Source of the DNA: Sinomicrobium pectinilyticum
GTDB lineage: Bacteria; Bacteroidota; Bacteroidia; Flavobacteriales; Flavobacteriaceae
Assembly (NCBI RefSeq): GCF_003725735.1
Contig: NZ_RJTM01000059.1
Span: 59,682 to 123,681 of the forward strand
DNA: 64,000 bases
Reading direction: 5' to 3'
Positions 45,062 through 53,333 of this stretch are shown piece after piece; position 1 is the stretch's first letter, and every line of letters begins with the position of its first letter. Under the pieces are notes generated by a model. The model had not been told where the DNA came from. It was given only the letters and a program-made list of their open reading frames with translations, and did not search any database. The translations under genes were made by a program, and so were the position numbers.

Positions 45062-45870
45062 ACAACACTTAAAACAGAATTATAAGTACTGGAAATAATA
45101 CAATATTCAAAAAAATTAAAATCATTATCATCTTCCCAATCCTTTAATTCAAACCATGTAGATTTCCATATTTGTTGTTTAGAAAATTGCTTCGGATATA
45201 TTTTCCCTTTCTCAAAAAATTCCATTGCAACAGAATCTTCCGGAGGCTCAAGTTTAGTCCTATCGATTATGTAGTGGGGATAGCCCTCTGGCCATTTCCA
45301 ATAGCTCACACTTTTATTATGGGAATGAAAAAGACAAATGGGATGATCTCCTAATTCGAAATATTTAAACGTAATCGAAGTAATACTAACTTTAAAGAAT
45401 GTTGCCAATTCTTTTAATAAGTCAGGGCTAAACTTTTTACCCTTCTGTTTTTCATGAAATAAGTGACTGGGAATTAGCAATTCAGAAGCAAATTGATTCG
45501 CCTCATATTCTATTTTCCCATTTTTGGCTTGCTTTTCCTTATTATTAAACCAAGATGTTGTTGCTTCATTATCATTATGAACATCAAGTCCTTTATGAAG
45601 AATTAAATGTCCGATTTCATGGGCCAATGTAAATCTCTTTTTTTCCTCAAACTCAATATTTTCATTGATCTCTATGATAGTGTGTTTTTGGCCGGAAATA
45701 ATTCTTCCATCAGAATTCAATAAAGGTTTTTCGACAACAGTTGCTCCCAAACCATGAGCAAAAAGATCCAAAGGAAAATCCAGCAAACTTTCAAAACCGT
45801 AAGTGTTGAGTAAGTTTCTGGCAGCTGCGGAACCTTTATTGAATCTATGATTGTTCATTATCCAGTTCAT
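45049..45870 (-). CDS. ImmA/IrrE-family metallopeptidase
   Basis: A 273-residue protein with the zinc peptidase motif HEIGH (His84-Glu85-x-x-His88, in FTLAHEIGHLILHKG), a preceding strand (HTIIEINENIEFEEKKRF) and a third-ligand region near NQFASELLIP. The C-terminal ~130 residues are extra. ImmA/IrrE enzymes cleave repressors in mobile elements, and CapP-type relatives cleave the repressor of CBASS operons. It overlaps the upstream gene by 26 bases. Its substrate may be one of the two proteins encoded just upstream. Confidence 0.85.
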   Translation of the reverse strand: MNWIMNNHRFNKGSAAARNLLNTYGFESLLDFPLDLFAHGLGATVVEKPLLNSDGRIISGQKHTIIEINENIEFEEKKRFTLAHEIGHLILHKGLDVHNDNEATTSWFNNKEKQAKNGKIEYEANQFASELLIPSHLFHEKQKGKKFSPDLLKELATFFKVSITSITFKYFELGDHPICLFHSHNKSVSYWKWPEGYPHYIIDRTKLEPPEDSVAMEFFEKGKIYPKQFSKQQIWKSTWFELKDWEDDNDFNFFEYCIISSTYNSVLSVVWEE

Positions 45871-46246
45871 CCATTAAGTCAACCAAATTTTTACCCTTGA
45901 TAATCTCTTTAATTTCATCCTCAGTGAGCTTATCCAAATTTCTGAATTGTACAGACATTTGTTTTGCCTCAATTAAATTCTTGAGAGTTGCTATGGGTTT
46001 TTCGATATTTTTATGGATTGCATCTTGGAATCTTTCAATAATCTTTTGTAATAGTTCTTGATTATACTGCTTGGTCATTAAAGCGTTATGAGTGAATTTC
46101 AGACGTTTGACAAACCTTTCTATCTCGACACTTTCTTTGTCAAGGTCTACCCCGTCTTCTCTCAAAGAATTTTTAATTAATTCTATATCGGTGTTTAAGT
46201 AAAACTCTGTAATTCCTTTGTCAATATGCTTTTTTAGATCGCTCAT
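45845..46246 (-). CDS. helical protein between sigma-like and peptidase genes
   Basis: A 133-residue, strongly helical, charged protein (ESVEIERFVKRLKFTHNALM, NKNLEK-like Lys/Glu pattern, ending LVDLMDELDNEQS). It overlaps the sigma-like gene by 4 bases (ATGA-type) and the peptidase gene by 26. No family recognised. In position it resembles a small regulator or substrate cut by the peptidase, an inference only. Confidence 0.65.
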   Translation of the reverse strand: MSDLKKHIDKGITEFYLNTDIELIKNSLREDGVDLDKESVEIERFVKRLKFTHNALMTKQYNQELLQKIIERFQDAIHKNIEKPIATLKNLIEAKQMSVQFRNLDKLTEDEIKEIIKGKNLVDLMDELDNEQS

Positions 46247-46836
46247 AGTGTCTTTTTTAGTTTCCTCCTTCTATTCTTTAATCTTTTAGTTGCATTATAT
46301 ACTTCAGCAGTGCTTACTTCTAATAACTCCGCTATTTCACCAGATTTGTATATATCGTCACACCAGCATTCAAAAATTAAGATTTCGAGTGTGCTGGCCC
46401 CGGAATTTTCTAGTAATTCTAAAAAGTGTTTTTTCTGATTGTCATAGTCTATAAGGTTAAATGCATCGTCCCGATGGCCTATTTCTTCTGCATAGACAGG
46501 CAAATCAAGAATATAAGACTCGTCAATTTCATCATCTTCAACTTTTTCAGGAGCTTTTCTTTTTTGCTTTTTAAAATAGTTGCTGACATCACTTTTAAGT
46601 ACCCCAAACAAAAATTCTTCAAAGGAATATTCTTTGCTGTCCCAATTCCTTATTCCACTCAAGGCTTTGTCAAAAACACCAAAAACAAAATCAAGCAACT
46701 CCTCTCCTTCAAAATTGTCGTTTTTTTTGCCAAGTTTATGCTGGGCGTAAAGTCGCATACGTAATATTAATTCCTCCATTTCCTGATTACTATACTGCGT
46801 CAGCAAATGGGCTACTTCTTCGTTTGGATCATTCAT
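46243..46836 (-). CDS. sigma-70-like / HTH regulator
   Basis: A 197-residue protein: N-terminal helices with a region-2-like part (ELILRMRLYAQHKLGKKND, SFEEFLFGVLKSDVSNYFKK), an acidic linker, and a C-terminal HTH like sigma region 4 (SGEIAELLEVSTAEVYNATK, residues about 164-183) with a basic end. It opens the five-gene minus-strand operon. The start is preceded by GAAAGGAGGTAAT, a full Shine-Dalgarno rarely seen in Bacteroidota, which settles the ATG and suggests strong translation or foreign origin. Confidence 0.75.
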   Translation of the reverse strand: MNDPNEEVAHLLTQYSNQEMEELILRMRLYAQHKLGKKNDNFEGEELLDFVFGVFDKALSGIRNWDSKEYSFEEFLFGVLKSDVSNYFKKQKRKAPEKVEDDEIDESYILDLPVYAEEIGHRDDAFNLIDYDNQKKHFLELLENSGASTLEILIFECWCDDIYKSGEIAELLEVSTAEVYNATKRLKNRRRKLKKTL

Positions 46837-46840
46837 ATTA

Positions 46841-46919
46841 CCTCCTTTCTAAATAGTATAATGCTCTTTTTTTGAGAAAAATTTCCAATCAAGGGCAAAA
46901 AAAATGAAAACAAGAGCAT
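46841..46919. promoter_or_regulatory. divergent control region with dyad
   Basis: Between the sigma-like operon (minus) and the CBASS operon (plus). ATGCTCTT (46861-46868) is mirrored by AAGAGCAT (46912-46919) with extended partial symmetry (AGTATA..., ...AGTATT), a possible operator. The plus-strand string ACCTCC at 46841-46846 is the Shine-Dalgarno of the minus-strand gene. Confidence 0.45.
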
Positions 46920-47000
46920 AGTATTTATAGATAGTGTAAAATAAGAAATAATGAGTGAAACTCCACAGCTCTGAATGGAGATAATTTAAAAAGCAGAAAA

Positions 47001-47174
47001 ATGGCTACAAACCCGCCAAAAGACAATTCAAGAAAAGGGGCTGTAAAACAAAGGTCCCAGGTATTTAATCCGAAAACCAAACATTGGATTAAAAGAGATT
47101 CCACCACAGGGAAATTTTTAGATATGAAAACTTCCGACCATGGACCTTTTAAAGGAGTTCGGAAGGAAAAATGA
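47001..47174 (+). CDS. 57-residue basic protein, first gene of the CBASS operon
   Basis: Frame 47001-47174 reads MATNPPKDNSRKGAVKQRSQ, then VFNPKTKHWIKRDSTTGKFL and ends GPFKGVRKEK. It is very basic and Gly/Pro/Ser-rich with the repeated idea 'NPKT..W.KRD..TGKF', a text I have met in other small genes of mobile islands. It precedes the CD-NTase by 47 bases. Function unknown. It is below a 60-codon cut-off. Confidence 0.65.
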   Translation: MATNPPKDNSRKGAVKQRSQVFNPKTKHWIKRDSTTGKFLDMKTSDHGPFKGVRKEK

Positions 47175-47221
47175 TCCCGGTTAGTAATACAGTACATTAA
47201 TAAACCAAAACACTTAAAATT

Positions 47222-48445
47222 ATGACACAATCTTATAGAAAAGAAGTTGAAGAAATATTGGATATCCTGGGTGGGAACCTGGATATATCAGAAAGTCAGT
47301 ATAATGCGGCGGTTAGGAGTTATCAAAGCGTGGGAGATTGGTTGGCAAATAAGGATTCGCCCTTGTATCCCTATAACCCTAAAATATTACCACAAGGCTC
47401 CTTTATGCTGGGAACCATGACTAAACCTATACATGAGGAGGACGATATTGACATTGATCTGGTATGCAAAATTGAAGGAAAACCGGATCACTGGACCCAA
47501 AAGGATCTTAAGGATGCTGTTGGAGATAGATTAAAACAACATGGTCTTTATGAAAAGATGTTAAAGGACAAGGAAGGCGGAAGAAGATGTTGGACCCTTA
47601 TGTATTCCGAAGATTCCAAATTTCATATGGATATTCTCCCGTCGTTAGCTGATAGTAATTTCAATCTTATGCTTACAAAGAATTTCGGAGTGGATAATCA
47701 TCTTTTGGCCATAAGAATAACGGATAAAGAGAGTGTGTTCTATACTTTAATGAGCAATCCTTCATTTTGGTATAAGAGTAATCCATTTGGTTATGCAAAA
47801 TGGTTTTTCCATAGAGCAACTATTAGCAAAAGTAAGGCTATTCTGCTGAGTGAATCTGTTAGCCCGGTTAGACCTTTTCAAAAGAGAAAGCTACCTCTTC
47901 AAAGAGTAGTCCAATTATTGAAAAGGCATAGAGATATGATGTTTGCATCCGATGATTTTAATTCCGAAAACAAGCCCATTTCTATTATAATTACCACGCT
48001 TGCCAGTAGAGCTTATGATAAAAGCGATAATCTAGTGGATGCCTATACGCACGTGGTATCCCAAATGCGTAATTTTATTGAAACAAGATTTAACCCGAAG
48101 ACCGAAAAGTATGAGAAATGGGTTAGTAATCCAATCAACCCAGAAGAAAATTTTGCAGATAAATGGATAGAAGAGCCACAAAAAGAAGAATATTTCTATA
48201 TGTGGTTGGATAAGCTGGAAGAAGACATCCAAAGTATTCGGTTTGGTGAAGGAAAGGGACTTTATACACTAAACGAGTCTCTGGCAAAACAGTTTGGTGA
48301 CAATCCTGTTCAACTATCCTTCGCAGCTTATGGAGAGAAAAATAGAATGCGAAGAGAAGCAGGCTTGAGAAAGATGGCTGCCGGAACAGGTATTCTGGGA
48401 GCAACAGGAAAACCATTACCAAACCATAATTTCGAGGGAATTTAA
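47222..48445 (+). CDS. CBASS cyclic-oligonucleotide synthase (CD-NTase)
   Basis: A 407-residue nucleotidyltransferase of the cGAS/DncV-like type. The active site shows GS at 59-60 (ILPQGSFMLGT), the metal pair Asp77-x-Asp79 (DDIDIDLVCKI) and a third Asp at 137 (FHMDILPS). Such enzymes make a cyclic nucleotide second messenger when phage infection is sensed; which one cannot be told. It is followed after 6 bases by an E2-like gene and then a CapV-like phospholipase, the defining CBASS set. Confidence 0.9.
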   Translation: MTQSYRKEVEEILDILGGNLDISESQYNAAVRSYQSVGDWLANKDSPLYPYNPKILPQGSFMLGTMTKPIHEEDDIDIDLVCKIEGKPDHWTQKDLKDAVGDRLKQHGLYEKMLKDKEGGRRCWTLMYSEDSKFHMDILPSLADSNFNLMLTKNFGVDNHLLAIRITDKESVFYTLMSNPSFWYKSNPFGYAKWFFHRATISKSKAILLSESVSPVRPFQKRKLPLQRVVQLLKRHRDMMFASDDFNSENKPISIIITTLASRAYDKSDNLVDAYTHVVSQMRNFIETRFNPKTEKYEKWVSNPINPEENFADKWIEEPQKEEYFYMWLDKLEEDIQSIRFGEGKGLYTLNESLAKQFGDNPVQLSFAAYGEKNRMRREAGLRKMAAGTGILGATGKPLPNHNFEGI

Positions 48446-48451
48446 TATAAG

Positions 48452-48931
48452 ATGAGTAGTAAATATTTCAGGTCAAGTAAAGGTAATAAGTTAAATGGGT
48501 TATTGGCTTCTGAGCAACTCAAAAAAATTAAGACTGATTTTCCTGAGTTGCAAATTGTAAAAAATACCTGGAACAGTTTTCAGTTGATAATTCAAATGCA
48601 ACCCACTTCCATTAGCGCAAAATACGATATCAAAATAGTTTACGAGTTAAATCGTTGGGTTAAAGTGTTTGTAATAAATATGGAGCTAAGGCTTGCTCCT
48701 AATCGTGTGAAATTACCTCATGTTTATGATACCAGTAAACAGCAACTTTGTCTCTATTCCCCATCTAAAAAAGAGTGGGATGGGTTTAAGTATATAGCCG
48801 ATACGATTATTCCTTGGACAAGCGACTGGCTTTATTATTATGAATTATGGCTCCCCGAAGGAAAATGGTACGGTGGAGGTCATAATGAATATCCAAATGA
48901 GGAAAATACAAGACTTCTAAAAAATGAGTGA
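48452..48931 (+). CDS. CBASS E2-like (Cap2-short) conjugating protein
   Basis: A 159-residue protein with the prokaryotic E2 outline: KLPHVYDTSKQQLCLYSPSK, with candidate catalytic Cys100 and nearby His90, and then IIPWTSDWLYYYELWLPEGK and WYGGGHNEYP, the C-terminal signature of CBASS-associated E2 proteins. No E1 or JAB gene is present, so this matches the 'type II-short' arrangement in which an E2-only protein modifies or controls the CD-NTase. The gene overlaps the phospholipase start by 8 bases. Confidence 0.8.
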   Translation: MSSKYFRSSKGNKLNGLLASEQLKKIKTDFPELQIVKNTWNSFQLIIQMQPTSISAKYDIKIVYELNRWVKVFVINMELRLAPNRVKLPHVYDTSKQQLCLYSPSKKEWDGFKYIADTIIPWTSDWLYYYELWLPEGKWYGGGHNEYPNEENTRLLKNE

Positions 48932-49952
48932 CAAAAAATTTAAAATATTAGCAATAGATGGCGGGGGAATTAAAGGTGTCTTTCCTGCTTATTATCTAGC
49001 ATTGGTTGAACAGGAGTTAGCCAAGAGGATCGATGGAAAGACCCAAATAAAAGATCATTTTAATTTGATAACGGGTACATCTACCGGAGGAATTATTGCA
49101 TTGGCTTTATCTCTTGGAATTCCTGCAAAAGAAATTTTCGAATTATACATTGAGAACACAAATAAAATTTTTGGGAATAAGAGAAAATTCTTTTTTGGGC
49201 AAATGCTTAAATCTGCACACAATAGAGATTATTTGGAAAATTTGGTAAGGGCCAAGTTTAAAGCTTATTTCAATGGAAATGATCCAAGACTTAATGATTG
49301 TTTGACCCATGTTGCTATCCCTGTTTATGATCTGATTAAAGGGAATCCAAGTGTCCTTAAATCTCCTTATCATCCAAATTTTAAAAGAGATTTGCATATT
49401 CCAGCCTTTAAAGTTGCAATGGCTACATCAGCAGCTCCGACTTATTTTGACCCATACTCTTCTGAATATGAAGATATGGAAGGACTACTAAAACCTTTTA
49501 AGAATAAAGTTGATGGAGGGGTCATGGCTAATAATCCGACTATGGTTGGGATTTTGGAAGGTTTGAAGACTTTTAATGCTCAGTTGGCAGATTTAGAGGT
49601 ACTTTCTTTAGGAACCGGGTATAAAAAATTTACTGAAGGTGAGTCCAACCGCAAACAATGGGGACTGTACTATTGGATGAGGAAAAATAAAAGAAAACGC
49701 CTGATCGAATTGTTCATGCAAAGCCAATCTCAGTTGGTAGAAAATTACATTAGTCTGTTGTTCCAGGGAATTGACAAGACAGAAAAGGATAATCCCAATT
49801 TTATATATGACAGAGTAAATGTTTTATTATGTGAAGACGATTTTATTGAAATGGATGAGAAAAACCCAGTGAGGATAAAAAACTTTGCAGAACTGGCTAT
49901 GGCTGAGTTCCATGAGCATGGAAACCATATTATGAAAAACCATTTCTATTAA
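48924..49952 (+). CDS. capV: CapV-like patatin phospholipase (CBASS effector)
   Basis: A 342-residue patatin-like lipase: oxyanion loop DGGGIKGVF (residues 12-20), nucleophile motif GTSTGG with Ser53, and catalytic Asp197 in VDGGVMANNP. Patatin-type CBASS effectors degrade the inner membrane when a cyclic nucleotide is bound, causing abortive infection. The catalytic dyad is complete, so the effector should be active. Overlap with the E2 gene indicates co-translation. Confidence 0.9.
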   Translation: MSDKKFKILAIDGGGIKGVFPAYYLALVEQELAKRIDGKTQIKDHFNLITGTSTGGIIALALSLGIPAKEIFELYIENTNKIFGNKRKFFFGQMLKSAHNRDYLENLVRAKFKAYFNGNDPRLNDCLTHVAIPVYDLIKGNPSVLKSPYHPNFKRDLHIPAFKVAMATSAAPTYFDPYSSEYEDMEGLLKPFKNKVDGGVMANNPTMVGILEGLKTFNAQLADLEVLSLGTGYKKFTEGESNRKQWGLYYWMRKNKRKRLIELFMQSQSQLVENYISLLFQGIDKTEKDNPNFIYDRVNVLLCEDDFIEMDEKNPVRIKNFAELAMAEFHEHGNHIMKNHFY

Positions 49953-50003
49953 TACGATTTAAGTCTAAGGTTCTATCTCTATTTTCCAATTAAATCAAAG
50001 ATT

Positions 50004-50660
50004 ATGAAAACTATTGAAACATTGATTTTGCACAGATACGAAGGATTACTCTACCTTCTTGTAGCCGCATATTTATACAAAGAACTACTCCCTATTTTCA
50101 AAAGGATACGTTCTTATACGACCAGTTGGATACAGTCTAATTCAGAAAAGCGTAAAAAGAGTCTAGTCAAAAGTCTAAATTATGTCTCGGATAAAAATCC
50201 GGTACTAAAAGATATGGTCAAACATGAGATTGAAAACATAATTTATTCCGATTTAACAGGTTACAATTGGAGTAGGCAGAAGCATTTACAGTTCCTAAAC
50301 TTTTATAATAAAATTAAAGACAGGATTTCTCTAAAGGATTTTAAATTTTTATTTGGAAACTGCCATATCAGTAAAGACGGAGTTGTTTCGATTAAAACTA
50401 CCTTTTCTACGAAAGTCTATGTGATTCAGAATTATGTTTTACTAGTGCTTTCTGGATTGATGTTTTTGTGTCTTTTCGTGCTTAGTTTTTTGATTTACAA
50501 AGAACCATTTGGGATACAGTTTTTTATAGCTATTTTGTGTGTTATATCTTTGTTTGGAAGTTTCTTTTTATTTGGGGAGATTATAAGAATAAAAAGGCTC
50601 ATAAAATTCATAAAAGGAAATTATGATAATTATTTGATCCCAGATTATGAAACTAAATAG
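50004..50660 (+). CDS. membrane protein following CBASS
   Basis: A 218-residue protein with an N-terminal hydrophobic stretch (about residues 13-26) and two adjacent C-terminal membrane helices (about residues 146-168 and 172-196). The middle is soluble and Lys-rich (VSDKNPVLKDMVKHEIENII). It starts 51 bases after CapV on the same strand, close enough to share its transcript. No family recognised. It may be an accessory CBASS gene or independent. Confidence 0.6.
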   Translation: MKTIETLILHRYEGLLYLLVAAYLYKELLPIFKRIRSYTTSWIQSNSEKRKKSLVKSLNYVSDKNPVLKDMVKHEIENIIYSDLTGYNWSRQKHLQFLNFYNKIKDRISLKDFKFLFGNCHISKDGVVSIKTTFSTKVYVIQNYVLLVLSGLMFLCLFVLSFLIYKEPFGIQFFIAILCVISLFGSFFLFGEIIRIKRLIKFIKGNYDNYLIPDYETK

Positions 50661-51189
50661 GGTATTTAACTGAATTGATCAGGATTTAATCTGACGATCA
50701 TAAGTAATTTTCACACAACACAAACAAGACGTAACAACCTATTACCTATCGATCTAAAAACATTGTCACTCTGAGATATCACATAAAAGCTCCAAATCCT
50801 CCAAAAATTGGTTCGAGATTTGTATCGTTGGGTCCACCCAACCGGACAAGGCCAAATCTTTAGGTTTTGTCCAGTTTCTGTTTTATGCAAGTACCTGTCA
50901 ATAGAAGGGATGAGAGATACTTCCTTATTAATTCAAGTGGTTCGATATTGTGAACTATCAAAAATCAATTTCTTATAAAATATCGAACCGACAATTCTTC
51001 ATTTTAAGGGTTCGATATTTTTGTTTGGGGTTCGATCTACGCACAATCAGAAAATATCACAGGGGTTGAGAATGAATTTAATTTTGAACATTTTTCCTGA
51101 GTTGAATATGAAATACCCCTTATTATAATTTGTTTTTACCAAATGGGTGCATAATGAATTATCTTTTTAATGTACTTGTATACAGTCAT
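50661..51189. other. gene-poor stretch with repeated GGTTCGATATT motifs
   Basis: No convincing gene. The motif GGTTCGATATT occurs at 50939-50949 and 51009-51019, inverted as AATATCGAACC at 50979-50989, and partly at 51029-51037. The inverted pair could form a hairpin, or be protein-binding or recombination sites near the right edge of the island. Confidence 0.5.
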
Positions 51190-51915
51190 TTATAATTTGT
51201 CTGATTTAGATATTTCAAGACTATCTATGAACATCAAAAAGGGGATAAGGTGTTCGAGTGAAGTCTCATTATCTCCACCAAAGGCCCTCATAATCTCAGT
51301 GTTTATGAGGGTTTTGTTTTTTGGCAGTCCATTCCTTTTATTAGATTTTTCATTTTTAAAAGTTCTGGATAGAAAAAAGAGAAACAATTCTTCATCTTTG
51401 AATGCTTCCCGTATTTTTTGAAATGCTATCCGCATTTGCGATTCTACCGTTTTAACCGATATACCCAGGATCTCCGAGATTTCGCGATATTTCAGACCTT
51501 CGATCTTGTTCATTTCCAGTATTCTTTTGCAGCGATAAGGTAGTGTGTCTATGGTTTCTTTTAATCGCTGAATGCGCCTTTCGGTAAGTTCGTTATTTTC
51601 CTTTTCGTTTTCTTCAATGGCTTTTGTCTTGAGCTGGTCGAAAACAGAATACTGTATTTTTTCTTTCCTGTAATAATCTACGTATAGATTATGTGCGGTG
51701 GCATATAAATAACTTTTCGGAGAATTGTTTTCGTTTATTTTTTTCCGGTTTACCCAGAAATTGACAAAGGCTTGTTGTGTGATGTCTTCGGCAATGTCCT
51801 TGTCTACCACATAAGACATGATGTAGGCAAAGACTTTACTGTAATATTCCGTAAAAAGGGTATAAAAGGCTTTTTCGTTATCTTCTTTAATAGATTTAAC
51901 TATGCTTTTATCCAT
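51190..51915 (-). CDS. ECF RNA polymerase sigma factor (FecI-type)
   Basis: Start chosen at ATG 51915 (MDKSIVKSIKEDN), the first sensible Met of a longer frame. Region 2 (FYTLFTEYYSKVFAYIMSYV, DIAEDITQQAFVNFWVNRKK) and region 4 (LPYRCKRILEMNKIEGLKYR, EISEILGISVKTVESQMRIA) are clear; the two end at about residue 175. A further ~65 residues without sigma features follow, longer than usual. Divergent from the FecR gene at 52034, with which it forms the regulator of the STN-SusC system. Confidence 0.85.
   Translation of the reverse strand: MDKSIVKSIKEDNEKAFYTLFTEYYSKVFAYIMSYVVDKDIAEDITQQAFVNFWVNRKKINENNSPKSYLYATAHNLYVDYYRKEKIQYSVFDQLKTKAIEENEKENNELTERRIQRLKETIDTLPYRCKRILEMNKIEGLKYREISEILGISVKTVESQMRIAFQKIREAFKDEELFLFFLSRTFKNEKSNKRNGLPKNKTLINTEIMRAFGGDNETSLEHLIPFLMFIDSLEISKSDKL
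51285..51322 (+). terminator. terminator hairpin inside the ECF sigma 3' end
   Basis: CCCTCATAA (51285-51293) pairs with TTATGAGGG (51303-51311), followed by TTTTGTTTTTT on the plus strand. It lies within the unusual C-terminal extension of the minus-strand sigma gene and faces the island, so it would stop plus-strand transcripts leaving the CBASS side. Confidence 0.65.
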
Positions 51916-52033
51916 TATGAGTTGGTTTAGTTTTAGAAAAGATTCCCTTGAACAGATAAATATTGAAAAAAAAATTAAATTATTGTTAAGGGTTTTGTTT
52001 AAATTGACGTAATAGGTTAAAAATAATGTCAAC

Positions 52034-53197
52034 TTGGAAGAGCTAATAGTTAAATTTTTATCAGATTCCCTGACGCCGGAAGAGCTGGAAAAACTCCGGG
52101 AATGGCTGGCTATTCCGGACAATCAAAAGGTATTTGAAGGTTACGTGAAATCGAACCAGGACCTTCTGGAATTACTTCATAACGGGAATGTGGACGAAAC
52201 CTATCCAAAAATATGGAATAAAATCCACGAAAAAGAAAAACCGGTCAGAAAATTAAATCCGCGTTTTTTTACCTACACTGTAGCTGCTGCCGTTTTAATA
52301 GTGGTTTTCACATCTGTTTTTTTTATCCGGCAATATATTTCTTCCAAAGTTACCCCGGATGACCTTGTGGACACCAAAACCTCGGTGGTCCTGAAACTGG
52401 GCGACGGAAAAACCCGGGTTCTGACCCTGGCAGATACACTGGTGGATGTTACGAGTAACGGTAATATCAAAAGCCACTACCGGGCCAATCAGCTCAACTA
52501 CTACAATGTCCGGTTAAAAACAGAAAATACCGGGAACCCTGAATTCAATACGATTACAGTGCCCAACGGCAATCGGTTTAAACTGATATTGGCCGATAGT
52601 ACCGTGGTGCACCTGAATGCGGGAACAACCCTGAGATACCCGGTCTACTTCCGCAATACCGGTAACAGGGAAGTATATCTGCAAGGGGAGGCCTTTTTCG
52701 ATGTTACCAAAGACAGGGATCATCCCTTTGTGGTAAGTTCGGATGACCTGCATATCGAAGTGCTGGGAACGAAATTCAATATTTCCAGCTACCGGGATAA
52801 AAAACTTTCGGAAGTCGTACTGGTTGAAGGTTCCGTGAAAATGCAACCCAATTCGGCGGATAATCCTTCCGCAGCGGGAGTATTGTTAAAGCCCGGCTTC
52901 AGGGGTGAACTGGACAGCACTTCCGAAAAAATAGCTGTGGAAGAAGTGGATACCTACCTGTACACCGCATGGATGAACGGTAAACTTATTTTTCGGAACA
53001 AGACCTTTGATGAGATCCTCGAAACCCTGGAAAGGCATTATAATGTAAAGATCATCAACGAAAACCGGGAACTGGGAAAATCGAAATTCAATACCAGTTT
53101 CGGAAGTGATGTCAGGCTGGAACGTATTCTTTTTTACTTTGAGAAGATGTACGGCATAAGCTATACTGTTAAAGAAGATACCATTATAATAAAATAA
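52034..53197 (+). CDS. FecR-family anti-sigma factor
   Basis: A 387-residue protein with a cytoplasmic N-terminal anti-sigma part, one membrane helix at about residues 77-94 (YTVAAAVLIVVFTSVFFI), a FecR periplasmic domain (TITVPNGNRFKLILADSTVV, GEAFFDVTKDRDHPFVVSSD, KFNISSYRDKKLSEVVLVEG) and a C-terminal STN-like end (LIFRNKTFDEILETLERHYN). The only in-frame start is TTG 52034; there is no upstream ATG because TAG lies 19 bases before. It transmits a signal from the STN-SusC transporter to the ECF sigma factor, releasing transcription of the operon. Confidence 0.9.
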   Translation: MEELIVKFLSDSLTPEELEKLREWLAIPDNQKVFEGYVKSNQDLLELLHNGNVDETYPKIWNKIHEKEKPVRKLNPRFFTYTVAAAVLIVVFTSVFFIRQYISSKVTPDDLVDTKTSVVLKLGDGKTRVLTLADTLVDVTSNGNIKSHYRANQLNYYNVRLKTENTGNPEFNTITVPNGNRFKLILADSTVVHLNAGTTLRYPVYFRNTGNREVYLQGEAFFDVTKDRDHPFVVSSDDLHIEVLGTKFNISSYRDKKLSEVVLVEGSVKMQPNSADNPSAAGVLLKPGFRGELDSTSEKIAVEEVDTYLYTAWMNGKLIFRNKTFDEILETLERHYNVKIINENRELGKSKFNTSFGSDVRLERILFYFEKMYGISYTVKEDTIIIK

Positions 53198-53333
53198 AGA
53201 AATGCCTATGTAACATTCCGGAACAAAAAAACGGCATCGGAGATAAAAAAATCGGAAAATGTTGGCCCATTTCCCGATTACGTACGATGCGATTAATCCT
53301 TAGTCATTAACCACTCATAAACAGTACAAAAGT

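Noticed and set aside
44804..46836. Ordinary ImmA/IrrE phage repressor locus
   Set aside because: There is no phage integrase or repressor with a CI-type HTH; the partner is sigma-like and the operon faces CBASS.
50939..51037. CRISPR array
   Set aside because: The GGTTCGATATT copies are only ~11 bases, irregularly spaced and partly inverted, with no cas genes nearby.
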